NCBI RefSeq assembly: GCF_003952505.1
Contig: NZ_CP034450.1
Location: 2,666,001-2,730,000 of the forward strand
From: Mesorhizobium sp. M4B.F.Ca.ET.058.02.1.1
GTDB taxonomy: Bacteria > Pseudomonadota > Alphaproteobacteria > Rhizobiales > Rhizobiaceae
Reading direction: 5' to 3'
Length of the DNA stretch: 64,000 nucleotides
Position numbers and translations under genes: made by a program. The notes under the pieces were generated by a model that ran no database searches, had not been told where the DNA came from, and was given only the letters and a program-made list of their open reading frames with translations. Positions 44,361 to 52,253 of the stretch are shown here, one piece after another. How positions within the stretch are numbered: position 1 is the first letter of the stretch; every line of letters starts with the position of its first letter.

Positions 44361-44480
44361 ACACGTGCCCACGCCGTTCAAGACAGCCGTCGTGCGGTTG
44401 GTCCCGGATCTGAGCGATCAGAAGGCCTCTGGCGTCCAAGACAGCCCGCCTGGTGGCTCGATGAGAGCAGGAGAGTTGCC

Positions 44481-46307
44481 ATGCTGAAGCTACCAAAGTT
44501 CGTTGCCGCGGCGGTGCAAGCCGCACCCGTTTTTCTCGATACGCCGGCGACGATCGAGAAGGCCGTCTCCCTGATCCGCGAGGCAAGGGCCAACGGCGCG
44601 GATCTCATCGCCTTCCCGGAGGTGTTCATCCCGGCCTATCCGTACTGGAGCTGGATCACCGATCCGGTGACCGGCGGAGCCTGGTTCGACAAACTGGCGC
44701 GCGCCGCCATTACCGAGCCCGGTCCGGAAGTCGAAATCCTGCGCAGTGCGGCACGCGAAGCCGGCATCCACGTCGTGATCGGCATCAACGAGCGCAGCAC
44801 GAGTTCGATTGGAACTCTCTACAACACCCTTTTGACCATCGGCCCGGATGGAACGCTGCTTGGCAAGCACCGCAAATTGATGCCGACCTGGGCCGAAAAG
44901 TTGACCTGGGCGCCCGGCGATGGAGCCGGCCTGAAAGTCCACGACACTGCAATCGGGCCACTCGGCGCGCTTGCTTGCGGCGAGAACACGAACACCCTTG
45001 CGCGCTTCACCCTTCTCGCCCAAGGCGAACTGGTTCACGTCGCCAGCTACATTTCGCTGCCCGTTGCGCCGCCCGACTACGACATGGCGGAGGCCATAAA
45101 GCTGCGCGCCATGGCCCACTCGTTCGAAGGCAAGGTGTTTACGATCGTTTCCTGTTCGACCGTCTCGGAAGAAATCATAGCCGCAATGGAAGGTGTCGTT
45201 CCGGATGCAAGGGCGCGCCTGCAGCGCAAGTCCAGCGCCTTCTCTGGGGTGATCGGCCCGGACGGACGCGTGGTTGGCGAGCCGCTGATCGACGAAGAAG
45301 GAATCGTTTACGCCGAGATTGATCTCGGACGCTGCATCCAGCCGAAGCAGATGCATGACATAGTCGGCCACTACAACCGGTTCGACGTTTTCGACCTGCG
45401 GGTAAGCCGCCGCAGGCTGGAACCGATTTCCCTGACCGAAAGGGTGCAGACCTTCGACAGCGACGACGCCGGCTTGATCGAAACGGCACAGCCAGGCCCA
45501 TTCGGCATAAGCCGAAGCCTACCAGTTACAGCAGTCAGACGGAGCGGATCCAGCATGGCAAGCACTTTTCGCATCGGGCAGATCGTGCCTTCCTCCAACA
45601 CCACAATGGAGACGGAAATCCCGGCGATTTTCCGCACGAGGGAAATATTCCTGCCTGAACGTTTCACTTTCCATTCCAGCCGGATGCGGATGAAGAAGGT
45701 GGTCAAGGAAGAGCTCGAGGCCATGAATCGTGACAGCGACCGCTGCGCGATCGAGCTTTCCGACGCGCGCGTCGACGTCCTCGGCTATGCCTGTCTGGTC
45801 GCGATCATGAGCATGGGCAAGGGTTATCACCGCACCTCGGAAGCGCGGCTGCATATGCGCACAGCGGAGAACGGCGCTCCTGCTCCAGTTGTCACGAGTG
45901 CAGGTGCGCTCGTCGACGGCCTCAAGGTGCTCGGGGCGAAGAAGATCTCGGTGATATGCCCTTACATGAAGCCGCTTACCCAGCTGGTGGTCGACTACAT
46001 TGAGCATGAGGGAATAGCGGTGAAGGACTTCGTCGCCCTCGAAATTCCCGACAACCTCGAAGTCGGCAGGCACGATCCGAACAACCTGCTCGATATCTAC
46101 AAGAGGGTCGACACAACCGGGATCGACGCGTTTGTTGCGTCCGCCTGCGTGCAGATGCCTTCCTTACCGGTGATCGACGAACTCCAGAAGGCGCTGGGCC
46201 TTCCCGTTGTCAGTGCCTCTGTCTGTACCAGCTATCAGATGATGTCACGGCTTGGACTGCTCGCCGCGTCACCCGGCGCCGGGGAACTGCTCTCCGGCAG
46301 GTATTGA
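44481..46307 (+). CDS. Nitrilase-superfamily amidase/nitrilase fused to maleate cis-trans isomerase
   Basis: A 608-residue fusion. Residues 1 to about 320 are a branch-1-type nitrilase with the Glu-Lys-Cys set Glu47 (FPEVFIP), Lys132 (GKHRKLMPT) and Cys166 (ALACGENTNTL). Residues about 359-608 are an Asp/Glu-racemase-fold maleate isomerase beginning FRIGQIVPSSNTTMETEIP, with Cys438 (GYACLVA) and Cys556 (SACVQMP). The 118-residue spacing between these cysteines equals that of known maleate isomerases (for example Cys82/Cys200). An internal ATG 45555 with GGAG ten bases upstream might also give a free isomerase. Beside NicX- and NicD-like genes, the natural reading is an amide or nitrile released to maleate and then fumarate in one polypeptide; that is inference. 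Confidence 0.9.
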   Translation: MLKLPKFVAAAVQAAPVFLDTPATIEKAVSLIREARANGADLIAFPEVFIPAYPYWSWITDPVTGGAWFDKLARAAITEPGPEVEILRSAAREAGIHVVIGINERSTSSIGTLYNTLLTIGPDGTLLGKHRKLMPTWAEKLTWAPGDGAGLKVHDTAIGPLGALACGENTNTLARFTLLAQGELVHVASYISLPVAPPDYDMAEAIKLRAMAHSFEGKVFTIVSCSTVSEEIIAAMEGVVPDARARLQRKSSAFSGVIGPDGRVVGEPLIDEEGIVYAEIDLGRCIQPKQMHDIVGHYNRFDVFDLRVSRRRLEPISLTERVQTFDSDDAGLIETAQPGPFGISRSLPVTAVRRSGSSMASTFRIGQIVPSSNTTMETEIPAIFRTREIFLPERFTFHSSRMRMKKVVKEELEAMNRDSDRCAIELSDARVDVLGYACLVAIMSMGKGYHRTSEARLHMRTAENGAPAPVVTSAGALVDGLKVLGAKKISVICPYMKPLTQLVVDYIEHEGIAVKDFVALEIPDNLEVGRHDPNNLLDIYKRVDTTGIDAFVASACVQMPSLPVIDELQKALGLPVVSASVCTSYQMMSRLGLLAASPGAGELLSGRY

Positions 46308-46446
46308 GAGCGCAGGTTCAGTCTAGGCCCCTGGATCTAAGATAGACCCCGGTTACCAGTCGGCAATGCAGTCCGGATTTCCGCGATGCCCGTCCCACCG
46401 CCTGACCGCGTTGGTTAGCCCGGATTCCTGTGACACGTCATTATTC

Positions 46447-46482
46447 TCGAAAAAAGAAGAATCTTCGAAAATTTCATTGACA
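46447..46482 (+). promoter_or_regulatory. TCGAAAA-type operator and -35-like box upstream of the NicX-like gene
   Basis: TCGAAAA occurs at 46447-46453 and 46465-46471, 18 bases apart. TTCGAAAATTTC (46464-46475) matches the copy upstream of gentisate dioxygenase base for base. TTGACA at 46477-46482 follows at once and may be the -35, although no good -10 was found at the usual spacing. Confidence 0.55.
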
Positions 46483-46559
46483 GGCTTATGCGAACGTGAA
46501 AACTTAACTGACAAGTAAAGAAATCCGAAACAAGCCGGATCGTCAATGGGAGTTTAACG

Positions 46560-47612
46560 ATGCTGCAAGAGCGCATCGAAGGACGGTGGCTGGACTGCTT
46601 CCGCCGCGTCTTCGTGCTAAATGCTATCGGCAAAGGGACAAGGGTGGCGATCCTGTCTGAGACGCAGTCGCGTCCGGTGCTGGTCCACCTGTCGGAACTC
46701 GCCCTGCACGATCTCGGTGCCGAATTCTGCATGATCCAGATGCCGACGCCGCGCCAAACGGCGCCGGTGCCGGTGAAGTCCACCGGCACGTCCTGGGCGA
46801 TCCAGGGCAACCGCGCCGTGATCGAGGCGCTGAAGCTCTGCGAGGTGATCGTCGACTGCACGGTCGAGGGGCTGATCCATGCCCCGGAATGGCCCGAGAT
46901 CGAGGCGGCAGGACGAACCCGCCTCCTGGTCGTCACGAACGAACATCCTGAAATTCTCGAGCGCACCGAGCCGACGGCCGAACTCGGCCCGAAGGTGGCG
47001 CTCGGCGTGCAGATGCTGCGCGAGGCGGGCGAGATGCGCGTCACCTCGCCGGCCGGTACCGATCTCGTCATCGATCTGCGCAACGCACCCTGCGGCGGTA
47101 CGCCGGGCTTCGGCACCACGCCCGGCGCGGTGGCGCACTGGCCGGGCGGGCTTTGCCTCGCCTTTCCCGGAAAGAACTGCGTCAACGGCCGGATCGTCAT
47201 GGACGTGGGCGACATGAACCTTACGTTCAAGACGACGCTCACCAGCCGCATCGACTTCACCATCGAGGACGACTTCGTCACCGCCATCAACGGCGACGGC
47301 GTCGATGCCATCCATTTTCGCGAATACATGGAAGCCTGGAACGACCGCAACGCCTACGGCATGAGCCATGTCGGCTGGGGTATGCATCCGCGCGCCCGCT
47401 GGGTCTCGGCCGCCATGTACGACAAGCGTGACATGCAGGCGGTGGAGTTCCGCGCGCTGGCGGGATCGTTCCTGTGGTCTACAGGCGCCAACCAGTATGC
47501 CGGCCGCTATACGCTCGGTCATTTCGACCTGCCGATGCGCAACTGCACGATAACTCTGGACGGGAACGTCGTCGTCAAGGACGGCCTCCTGCAAGGCGAA
47601 CTGGCGTCCTGA
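46560..47612 (+). CDS. nicX: 2,5-dihydroxypyridine 5,6-dioxygenase-like enzyme (NicX family)
   Basis: A 350-residue protein of the leucyl-aminopeptidase-like NicX family, Fe(II) dioxygenases that open 2,5-dihydroxypyridine to N-formylmaleamate. Metal ligands align with the known His-His-Asp set: His270 in MSHVGWGMHPRARW, His321 and Asp323 in GHFDLPMRNC. IVMDVGDMNLTF near residues 216-227 is also NicX-like. It begins a plus-strand operon after a 252-base gap carrying a TCGAAAA-type operator. Downstream genes for an alpha/beta hydrolase (NicD-like) and an upstream maleate isomerase complete a maleamate-type route. The true substrate may be a substituted dihydroxypyridine. Confidence 0.85.
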   Translation: MLQERIEGRWLDCFRRVFVLNAIGKGTRVAILSETQSRPVLVHLSELALHDLGAEFCMIQMPTPRQTAPVPVKSTGTSWAIQGNRAVIEALKLCEVIVDCTVEGLIHAPEWPEIEAAGRTRLLVVTNEHPEILERTEPTAELGPKVALGVQMLREAGEMRVTSPAGTDLVIDLRNAPCGGTPGFGTTPGAVAHWPGGLCLAFPGKNCVNGRIVMDVGDMNLTFKTTLTSRIDFTIEDDFVTAINGDGVDAIHFREYMEAWNDRNAYGMSHVGWGMHPRARWVSAAMYDKRDMQAVEFRALAGSFLWSTGANQYAGRYTLGHFDLPMRNCTITLDGNVVVKDGLLQGELAS

Positions 47613-47630
47613 CGCCCCTCGGAGAAGACC

Positions 47631-48941
47631 ATGAGCGACATTGCCGATTACTACGACCTCTCCCGCATCCGCCCGCAGGTGCAAGCCAAGCTGCGGCTGG
47701 TCAACGAGCTTGGCCGCGATAAATTCGCGTCGCGCGCCAAGGGGATCGACGATGACGCCTCCTTCCCGGTCGAGAACTACAAGGATTTGGCGGCTGACGG
47801 CTTTCTCGGGCTCTGCATCCCGGAGGAATTCGGTGGCTGGGGCTTCTCGATGTTCGAGTATGCCATGGTCGGCGCCGAGATCGGCAAATACTGCGGCGCC
47901 ACCGCACTGACCTTCAACATGCACAACTCGTCCATGGCTTGGTCGCGTTTCATGTTCGATATGCCGAACCTGACGCCCCAGGAGAAGGCGGCATTCGCGC
48001 CGCTGCGCGAGCGCCAGTTCCGCCGCGCCATCGCCGAAAAGGCGATCTATTCGCAGCCTATCTCCGAGGGTGGCCAGAACTGGACCTCGAAGCCGAACCA
48101 GACGCAGTGCCGCAAGGTCGACGGCGGCTGGAAGATCAACGGCTTCAAGAAATTCGCCTCGCTGGCCGGCTATTGCGACTACTACACCATCGTTTGCACC
48201 GAGGTGTTCGAGGGCCGGGAGCCGCGCCACGAGGACACCATGCTGTTCGTCGTCCACAAGGATGCGCCGGGCCTCAGCGTCAAGGGCGACTGGGATCCGC
48301 TCGGCATGCGCGGCACCAACAGCCGCGACCTCATCCTCAAGGACGTCTTCGTCACCGAATTGGACCTGTTGATGCCGCGGGGCATCTTCGGCAAGACGCT
48401 GCCCAACTGGCCTCACATGATGGTGACCCTTTCGCCCACCTATATGGGTGTCGCGCAGGGCGCCTTCGACTTCATGGTCGACTATCTCAAGGGCAAGGTG
48501 CCCGGCCAGCCACCGATAGATCGGCGCATGTATGCGACCAAGCGTATCGCGGTGGGCAAGATGTACGCCCGGCTGGCGAACATGCGCGCGCTGTGGTGGC
48601 AGGCTTTCGGCGAGTCGAAAGGCTTTCCGACCAAGGGCGAGGTGCTGCGCATGTACGCCGCGCAATACAACGTCATGGAAGGCGCGGCCGAGATGACGTC
48701 GATGGCCATCCGCACCTGCGGCGGCCAGTCGATGCTGAAATCGCTGCCGCTGGAGCGTATGTACCGAGACAGCCGTTGCGGCGCGCTGATGCTGCCCTTC
48801 ACATCCGAGATCATGGAGGACTACCTCTCGGTACTGGCGCTCTACGAGATGGACGAGATCGACTCCGCCCCTGGCGATGAAGGCGGCGCCCGTATGTCGC
48901 TGTGGCGCGGCGAGCACGGCGCCGCGCGGTCGGCCCGGTAG
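47631..48941 (+). CDS. Acyl-CoA dehydrogenase-fold flavoenzyme, possible monooxygenase
   Basis: A 436-residue protein of the acyl-CoA dehydrogenase superfamily. The N-terminal helical domain (FLGLCIPEEFGGWG near residues 58-71), beta domain (KINGFKKFASLAG, GMRGTNSRDLIL) and C-terminal helices are all present. The C-terminal YEGT-type segment carrying the usual catalytic Glu is absent; the region reads LMLPFTSEIMEDYL. Acyl-CoA dehydrogenase-fold group D monooxygenases lack that base and rely on a separate flavin reductase, and a reductase domain is encoded at 52254-53426. It may therefore hydroxylate the pyridine or aryl ring, although a true dehydrogenase is not excluded. Confidence 0.8.
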   Translation: MSDIADYYDLSRIRPQVQAKLRLVNELGRDKFASRAKGIDDDASFPVENYKDLAADGFLGLCIPEEFGGWGFSMFEYAMVGAEIGKYCGATALTFNMHNSSMAWSRFMFDMPNLTPQEKAAFAPLRERQFRRAIAEKAIYSQPISEGGQNWTSKPNQTQCRKVDGGWKINGFKKFASLAGYCDYYTIVCTEVFEGREPRHEDTMLFVVHKDAPGLSVKGDWDPLGMRGTNSRDLILKDVFVTELDLLMPRGIFGKTLPNWPHMMVTLSPTYMGVAQGAFDFMVDYLKGKVPGQPPIDRRMYATKRIAVGKMYARLANMRALWWQAFGESKGFPTKGEVLRMYAAQYNVMEGAAEMTSMAIRTCGGQSMLKSLPLERMYRDSRCGALMLPFTSEIMEDYLSVLALYEMDEIDSAPGDEGGARMSLWRGEHGAARSAR

Positions 48942-48947
48942 ACGCCA

Positions 48948-50237
48948 ATGGCGCGCGAAACGGTCGAGGTCGTCGGCGTCTCAGCCGCCTCGCCGGAGGC
49001 GGTGTGGTCCGTCGTTTCGGATTTCTGCGGACAATGGCACCCGGCCATCGCCACCATCTACGCCGAGCACGACGCACGCGGCACGCTGGTCCGCGCCTTT
49101 ACCGCCCATGGGGAGGGTACCGTCTATCGCGAGCAACTCACCTGGCTGAGCGACAGCGACCGCACGCTTGCCTACACACATCTCGAAGGCATTGCCGGTG
49201 CGCAATCCTATGACGGCCGCATTGCCATTGGCGCCGGCGATCATGGCGGCAGCACGCTGCGCTGGAGCGCGCGGGTCGAAGCCGCGTCGCCGCGTCTGCA
49301 GGCGATTTGCGAGGGCACGAAGGCGATCTTCGAAGCGGGCATCGCCGCCCTGTCGGAGACAACGCTCGCTACCGACGCGGCGGAGCAGCCAAGGCCCCTG
49401 CCCGCCTCTGCCGCCACGCGGGACATAGTCATCGATGGCGAGCCTCGCCTCGCGCTAACGACGACGGATAGCGACGGGCCGCTCTGCCTGTTCCTGCACG
49501 GCATCGGCGGCTCGCGCGGCAACTGGCTGCCGCAACTCGCGGCCGCAGGCGGCGTTATGCGCGCGGCGGCACTCGACTTGCGCGGCTACGGCGACAGCGC
49601 GCTCGGGCGAATGCAGTCGACCGTAGGGGACTACTGCGACGACATCCTGCGCGTGAAGGAAGAACTTGGCGCCGATCGGCTGGTGCTGGTCGGCCTCTCC
49701 CTGGGCTCGTGGATCGCCACCTCCTTCGCCATGCGCCACCCGGAGATGCTGGCGGGGCTGGTCCTTTCGGGTGGCTGCACCGGCATGTCGGAGGCAAGCC
49801 TCGAGGAGCGTGAGACCTTCCGTGTCAGCCGCAAGGTGCCGCTGGATGCCGGCCAGACGCCGGCCGATTTCGCTCCCACGGTGGTGGAAGTGCTGGCGGG
49901 GCCGAACGCCTCCGACGCGGTGAAGGAACAGCTCTTCCGGTCGATGGCGGCGATCCCGTCCGCCACCTATCGCGACGCGCTCGTCTGCTTCACCAATCCC
50001 TCCGAGCGTTTCGATTTCTCGCGCCTGACCATGCCGGTGTTGATGATGACGGGCGAGCACGACCGGCTGGCGTCGCCATCGGAGATCCGCGGCGTTGCCG
50101 GACGAATACTCGACCAGGCCTTTCGGCCAGACATCCGCTACGAGACCATCGCGGATGCCGGCCATGTCTGCAATGTCGAGCAGCCCGCAGCCTACAGCCG
50201 CATCCTGCTGGACTTCCTGAGGAAACTGCCGCGATGA
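48948..50237 (+). CDS. SRPBCC domain fused to alpha/beta hydrolase (NicD-like)
   Basis: A 429-residue fusion. Residues 1 to about 140 form an SRPBCC (START-like, hydrophobic-pocket) domain of the polyketide-cyclase/MxaD type: AASPEAVWSVVSDFCGQWHP is the opening helix and THLEGIAGAQSYDGRIAI a later strand set. Residues about 155-429 form an alpha/beta hydrolase with LFLHGIGGSRGNW, nucleophile Ser251 in GLSLGSW, Asp372 in TGEHDRLAS and His406 in ADAGHVCNV. N-formylmaleamate deformylase (NicD) is of this fold, and the NicX-like gene is two genes upstream. The SRPBCC part could hold substrate or product. Its stop overlaps the next start. Confidence 0.88.
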   Translation: MARETVEVVGVSAASPEAVWSVVSDFCGQWHPAIATIYAEHDARGTLVRAFTAHGEGTVYREQLTWLSDSDRTLAYTHLEGIAGAQSYDGRIAIGAGDHGGSTLRWSARVEAASPRLQAICEGTKAIFEAGIAALSETTLATDAAEQPRPLPASAATRDIVIDGEPRLALTTTDSDGPLCLFLHGIGGSRGNWLPQLAAAGGVMRAAALDLRGYGDSALGRMQSTVGDYCDDILRVKEELGADRLVLVGLSLGSWIATSFAMRHPEMLAGLVLSGGCTGMSEASLEERETFRVSRKVPLDAGQTPADFAPTVVEVLAGPNASDAVKEQLFRSMAAIPSATYRDALVCFTNPSERFDFSRLTMPVLMMTGEHDRLASPSEIRGVAGRILDQAFRPDIRYETIADAGHVCNVEQPAAYSRILLDFLRKLPR

Positions 50238-50923
50238 CCGCCTTGTCCCGCCGACAGCAAAACAAAATCGAGCGCGAGCGGCGCATCCTGGAAGCCGCGC
50301 TGAAGGTCTTTTCCGAAATGGGCTATTCCGGCGCCAACATGGATGCCGTCGCTCTCGAGGCGAACTTGTCGAAGCCGACGCTTTACCAGTACTTCCAGTC
50401 CAAGGAGGCGCTGTTCTCGGCCATGATGCTTGGCGAGCGCGACCAGATGCTGGCGGTCTTCGAACATCCTTCCGATCGCGGCATGGTGGCGGACCTGCTG
50501 GAATTCTCATGGGACTACGCCGACACCGTGCTGCGTCCGGACCTCCTGTCGCTGGCAAGGCTCATCATCGGCGAGGTGCAACGCTTTCCGGAGATCGGCC
50601 GCGCCTATCAGGAGGTGGGGCCGGACCGCCTGCTGCGCGGCATCATGGATTATCTGGAAGGCCAGCGACGCGCCGGCCGGCTGGCCTTCGACGACGCCGA
50701 ACTCGCCGCGCAGGATCTATGGGGCCTGATCCTGTCGGCGCCGCGCACGCAGGCCCTCTACATGCCGGACCACTCTCCCTCGCGCGCCGAGATCGCTCGT
50801 TATCTGCACAACGGCCTCAAGGTATTCCTCAAGGCCTATTCGACACAGCCCGAGACCGATCTCGCCGAACTCGCACGACTTATCGGCGCCCATTCCCTCA
50901 ATCAGGTGCAACATGACGCTTGA
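50234..50923 (+). CDS. TetR/AcrR family regulator
   Basis: A 229-residue TetR-family protein. The helix-turn-helix (VALEANLSKPTLYQYFQSKEALF near residues 41-63) follows a basic N-terminus, and the C-terminal ligand domain resembles the AcrR-type C-terminal family. It is embedded in the catabolic operon, overlapping the hydrolase stop as ATGA and itself overlapping the glutamine-synthetase-like start by 11 bases. It is a likely local repressor that senses a pathway intermediate, additional to the GntR regulator at 41522. Confidence 0.9.
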   Translation: MTALSRRQQNKIERERRILEAALKVFSEMGYSGANMDAVALEANLSKPTLYQYFQSKEALFSAMMLGERDQMLAVFEHPSDRGMVADLLEFSWDYADTVLRPDLLSLARLIIGEVQRFPEIGRAYQEVGPDRLLRGIMDYLEGQRRAGRLAFDDAELAAQDLWGLILSAPRTQALYMPDHSPSRAEIARYLHNGLKVFLKAYSTQPETDLAELARLIGAHSLNQVQHDA

Positions 50924-52253
50924 CGATTACCTGGCCGACCAGGCCAGCCGCTTTGCCACGGTCGCGATGACCGACACCAACGGGCTGCTGCGCGGGCAGA
51001 TGGTCTCGGCCAACAGCCTCAAGGGCATTGCCAAGAACGGCATGGGCATGGCCCCCGCGCAACTGGCGCTGGACCCGACCGATGCGATGCTCATCATTCC
51101 TGGCGTCAATGACGATAAGGGTGATTTCCACGATGACCCGTTGCAGCTCGATCCCGGTTCCGCCCGCCGCCTGCCGTGGTCGAAGGCCGGGCATGACCTG
51201 CTGGTGCTGTCGAACTACACCGGCGCTTCAGCGCAGATATGCCCCCGCGCGATCCTGAAATCCGTTCTTGCCCGTGCCGGCGAAGCGGGGCTGGTGCCGA
51301 AATACGGAATGGAGCTGGAATACACGCTGTTCGACGAGACGCCGGAGAGCGCGAAGGCCAAGGGCTACCGCAATCTGAAAACCGCGACGGCGCATGCAAG
51401 CCACGACCTGATCCTTTACCAGGTCGTCCAGACCGAGTGGTACGAGGCCGTGGCCGCCATGTGCGAGCCGCTGAGGATCGACCTCGCCAAGATGCACGAG
51501 GAGATCGGCGCTGGTTTCATGGAGGCTTGCATCGGCGCCGGCGAAGGCCTGGAGCCGGCCGACCAGCTGGTTCTCCTGAAGAACTTCATCCGCGCGCTGG
51601 CGCTGCGGCAGGGCCGGTCGGTCACCTTCATGCCGCGCTGGAACGAAAAGGCGGATAGCCAGTCGATCCACCTGCACATCAGCCTGAAGGACAAGACAGG
51701 CAGATCGCTGTTCTGGGACGCGAAGGAGAAGAACGGCGTCAGCCGCACTTTCCGCCACTTCCTCGGCGGCCTGCAGGCCTATGTCGGCGACACGACGCTG
51801 GTCTTCCAGCCGACGGTGAACAGCTACCGGCGTTTCGCCCCCGGCACCTTCGCGCCACCCGGCCTGACATGGGGTTTCGAAAACCGCACCACCTGCTTTC
51901 GCCTCGTCGGTCACGACGCGGGGTCCCTGCGGGTGGAAAATCGCCTGCCCGGTGCAGACTCCAATCCCTACCTCTCCGCCGCCGCAACCATCGCGGCCGG
52001 GGTTGCTGGCGTCATCGGTGAGATCGAGCCTAATCCCGAAACCATCGGCTCGGGTTATGCGCAGCAACCCGCCCGCGACTTCGCCCGCTCGATGCCGGAG
52101 GCGATCGACCGGCTGCGCGGCTCCGCCTTCGCCAAGGACTGGCTGGGCGCACGCTTTGTCGAGGCGTTCACGGCCACCCGCGAAAGCCAGCACAACGAGT
52201 TCCGCCGCAAGGTTCCGGACGTCGAACTGGAACGCTTCTTCGACCTGGGGTGA
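50913..52253 (+). CDS. Glutamine synthetase-like ligase (gamma-glutamyl-amine type)
   Basis: A 446-residue glutamine-synthetase-fold enzyme. The metal/ATP motifs KYGMELEYTLF near residues 129-139, QSIHLHISL, NSYRRFAPGTFAPPGLTWG and RVENRLPGADSNPYL are present, but glutamine-synthetase type I adenylylation features are not evident. In this context it is not the housekeeping enzyme. Relatives such as gamma-glutamylpolyamine, gamma-glutamylanilide and gamma-glutamylisopropylamide synthetases attach glutamate to an amine at the start of amine catabolism. It may activate an amine substrate imported by the APC permease downstream. That role is inferred from fold and neighbours. Confidence 0.87.
   Translation: MTLDDYLADQASRFATVAMTDTNGLLRGQMVSANSLKGIAKNGMGMAPAQLALDPTDAMLIIPGVNDDKGDFHDDPLQLDPGSARRLPWSKAGHDLLVLSNYTGASAQICPRAILKSVLARAGEAGLVPKYGMELEYTLFDETPESAKAKGYRNLKTATAHASHDLILYQVVQTEWYEAVAAMCEPLRIDLAKMHEEIGAGFMEACIGAGEGLEPADQLVLLKNFIRALALRQGRSVTFMPRWNEKADSQSIHLHISLKDKTGRSLFWDAKEKNGVSRTFRHFLGGLQAYVGDTTLVFQPTVNSYRRFAPGTFAPPGLTWGFENRTTCFRLVGHDAGSLRVENRLPGADSNPYLSAAATIAAGVAGVIGEIEPNPETIGSGYAQQPARDFARSMPEAIDRLRGSAFAKDWLGARFVEAFTATRESQHNEFRRKVPDVELERFFDLG

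Noticed and set aside
46617..48917. A 766-codon open frame on the minus strand
   Set aside because: It is antisense to the NicX-like and acyl-CoA-dehydrogenase-fold genes, whose products have clear motifs. Its translation is His/Arg/Gly-rich with no family signature, as expected for high-GC antisense.
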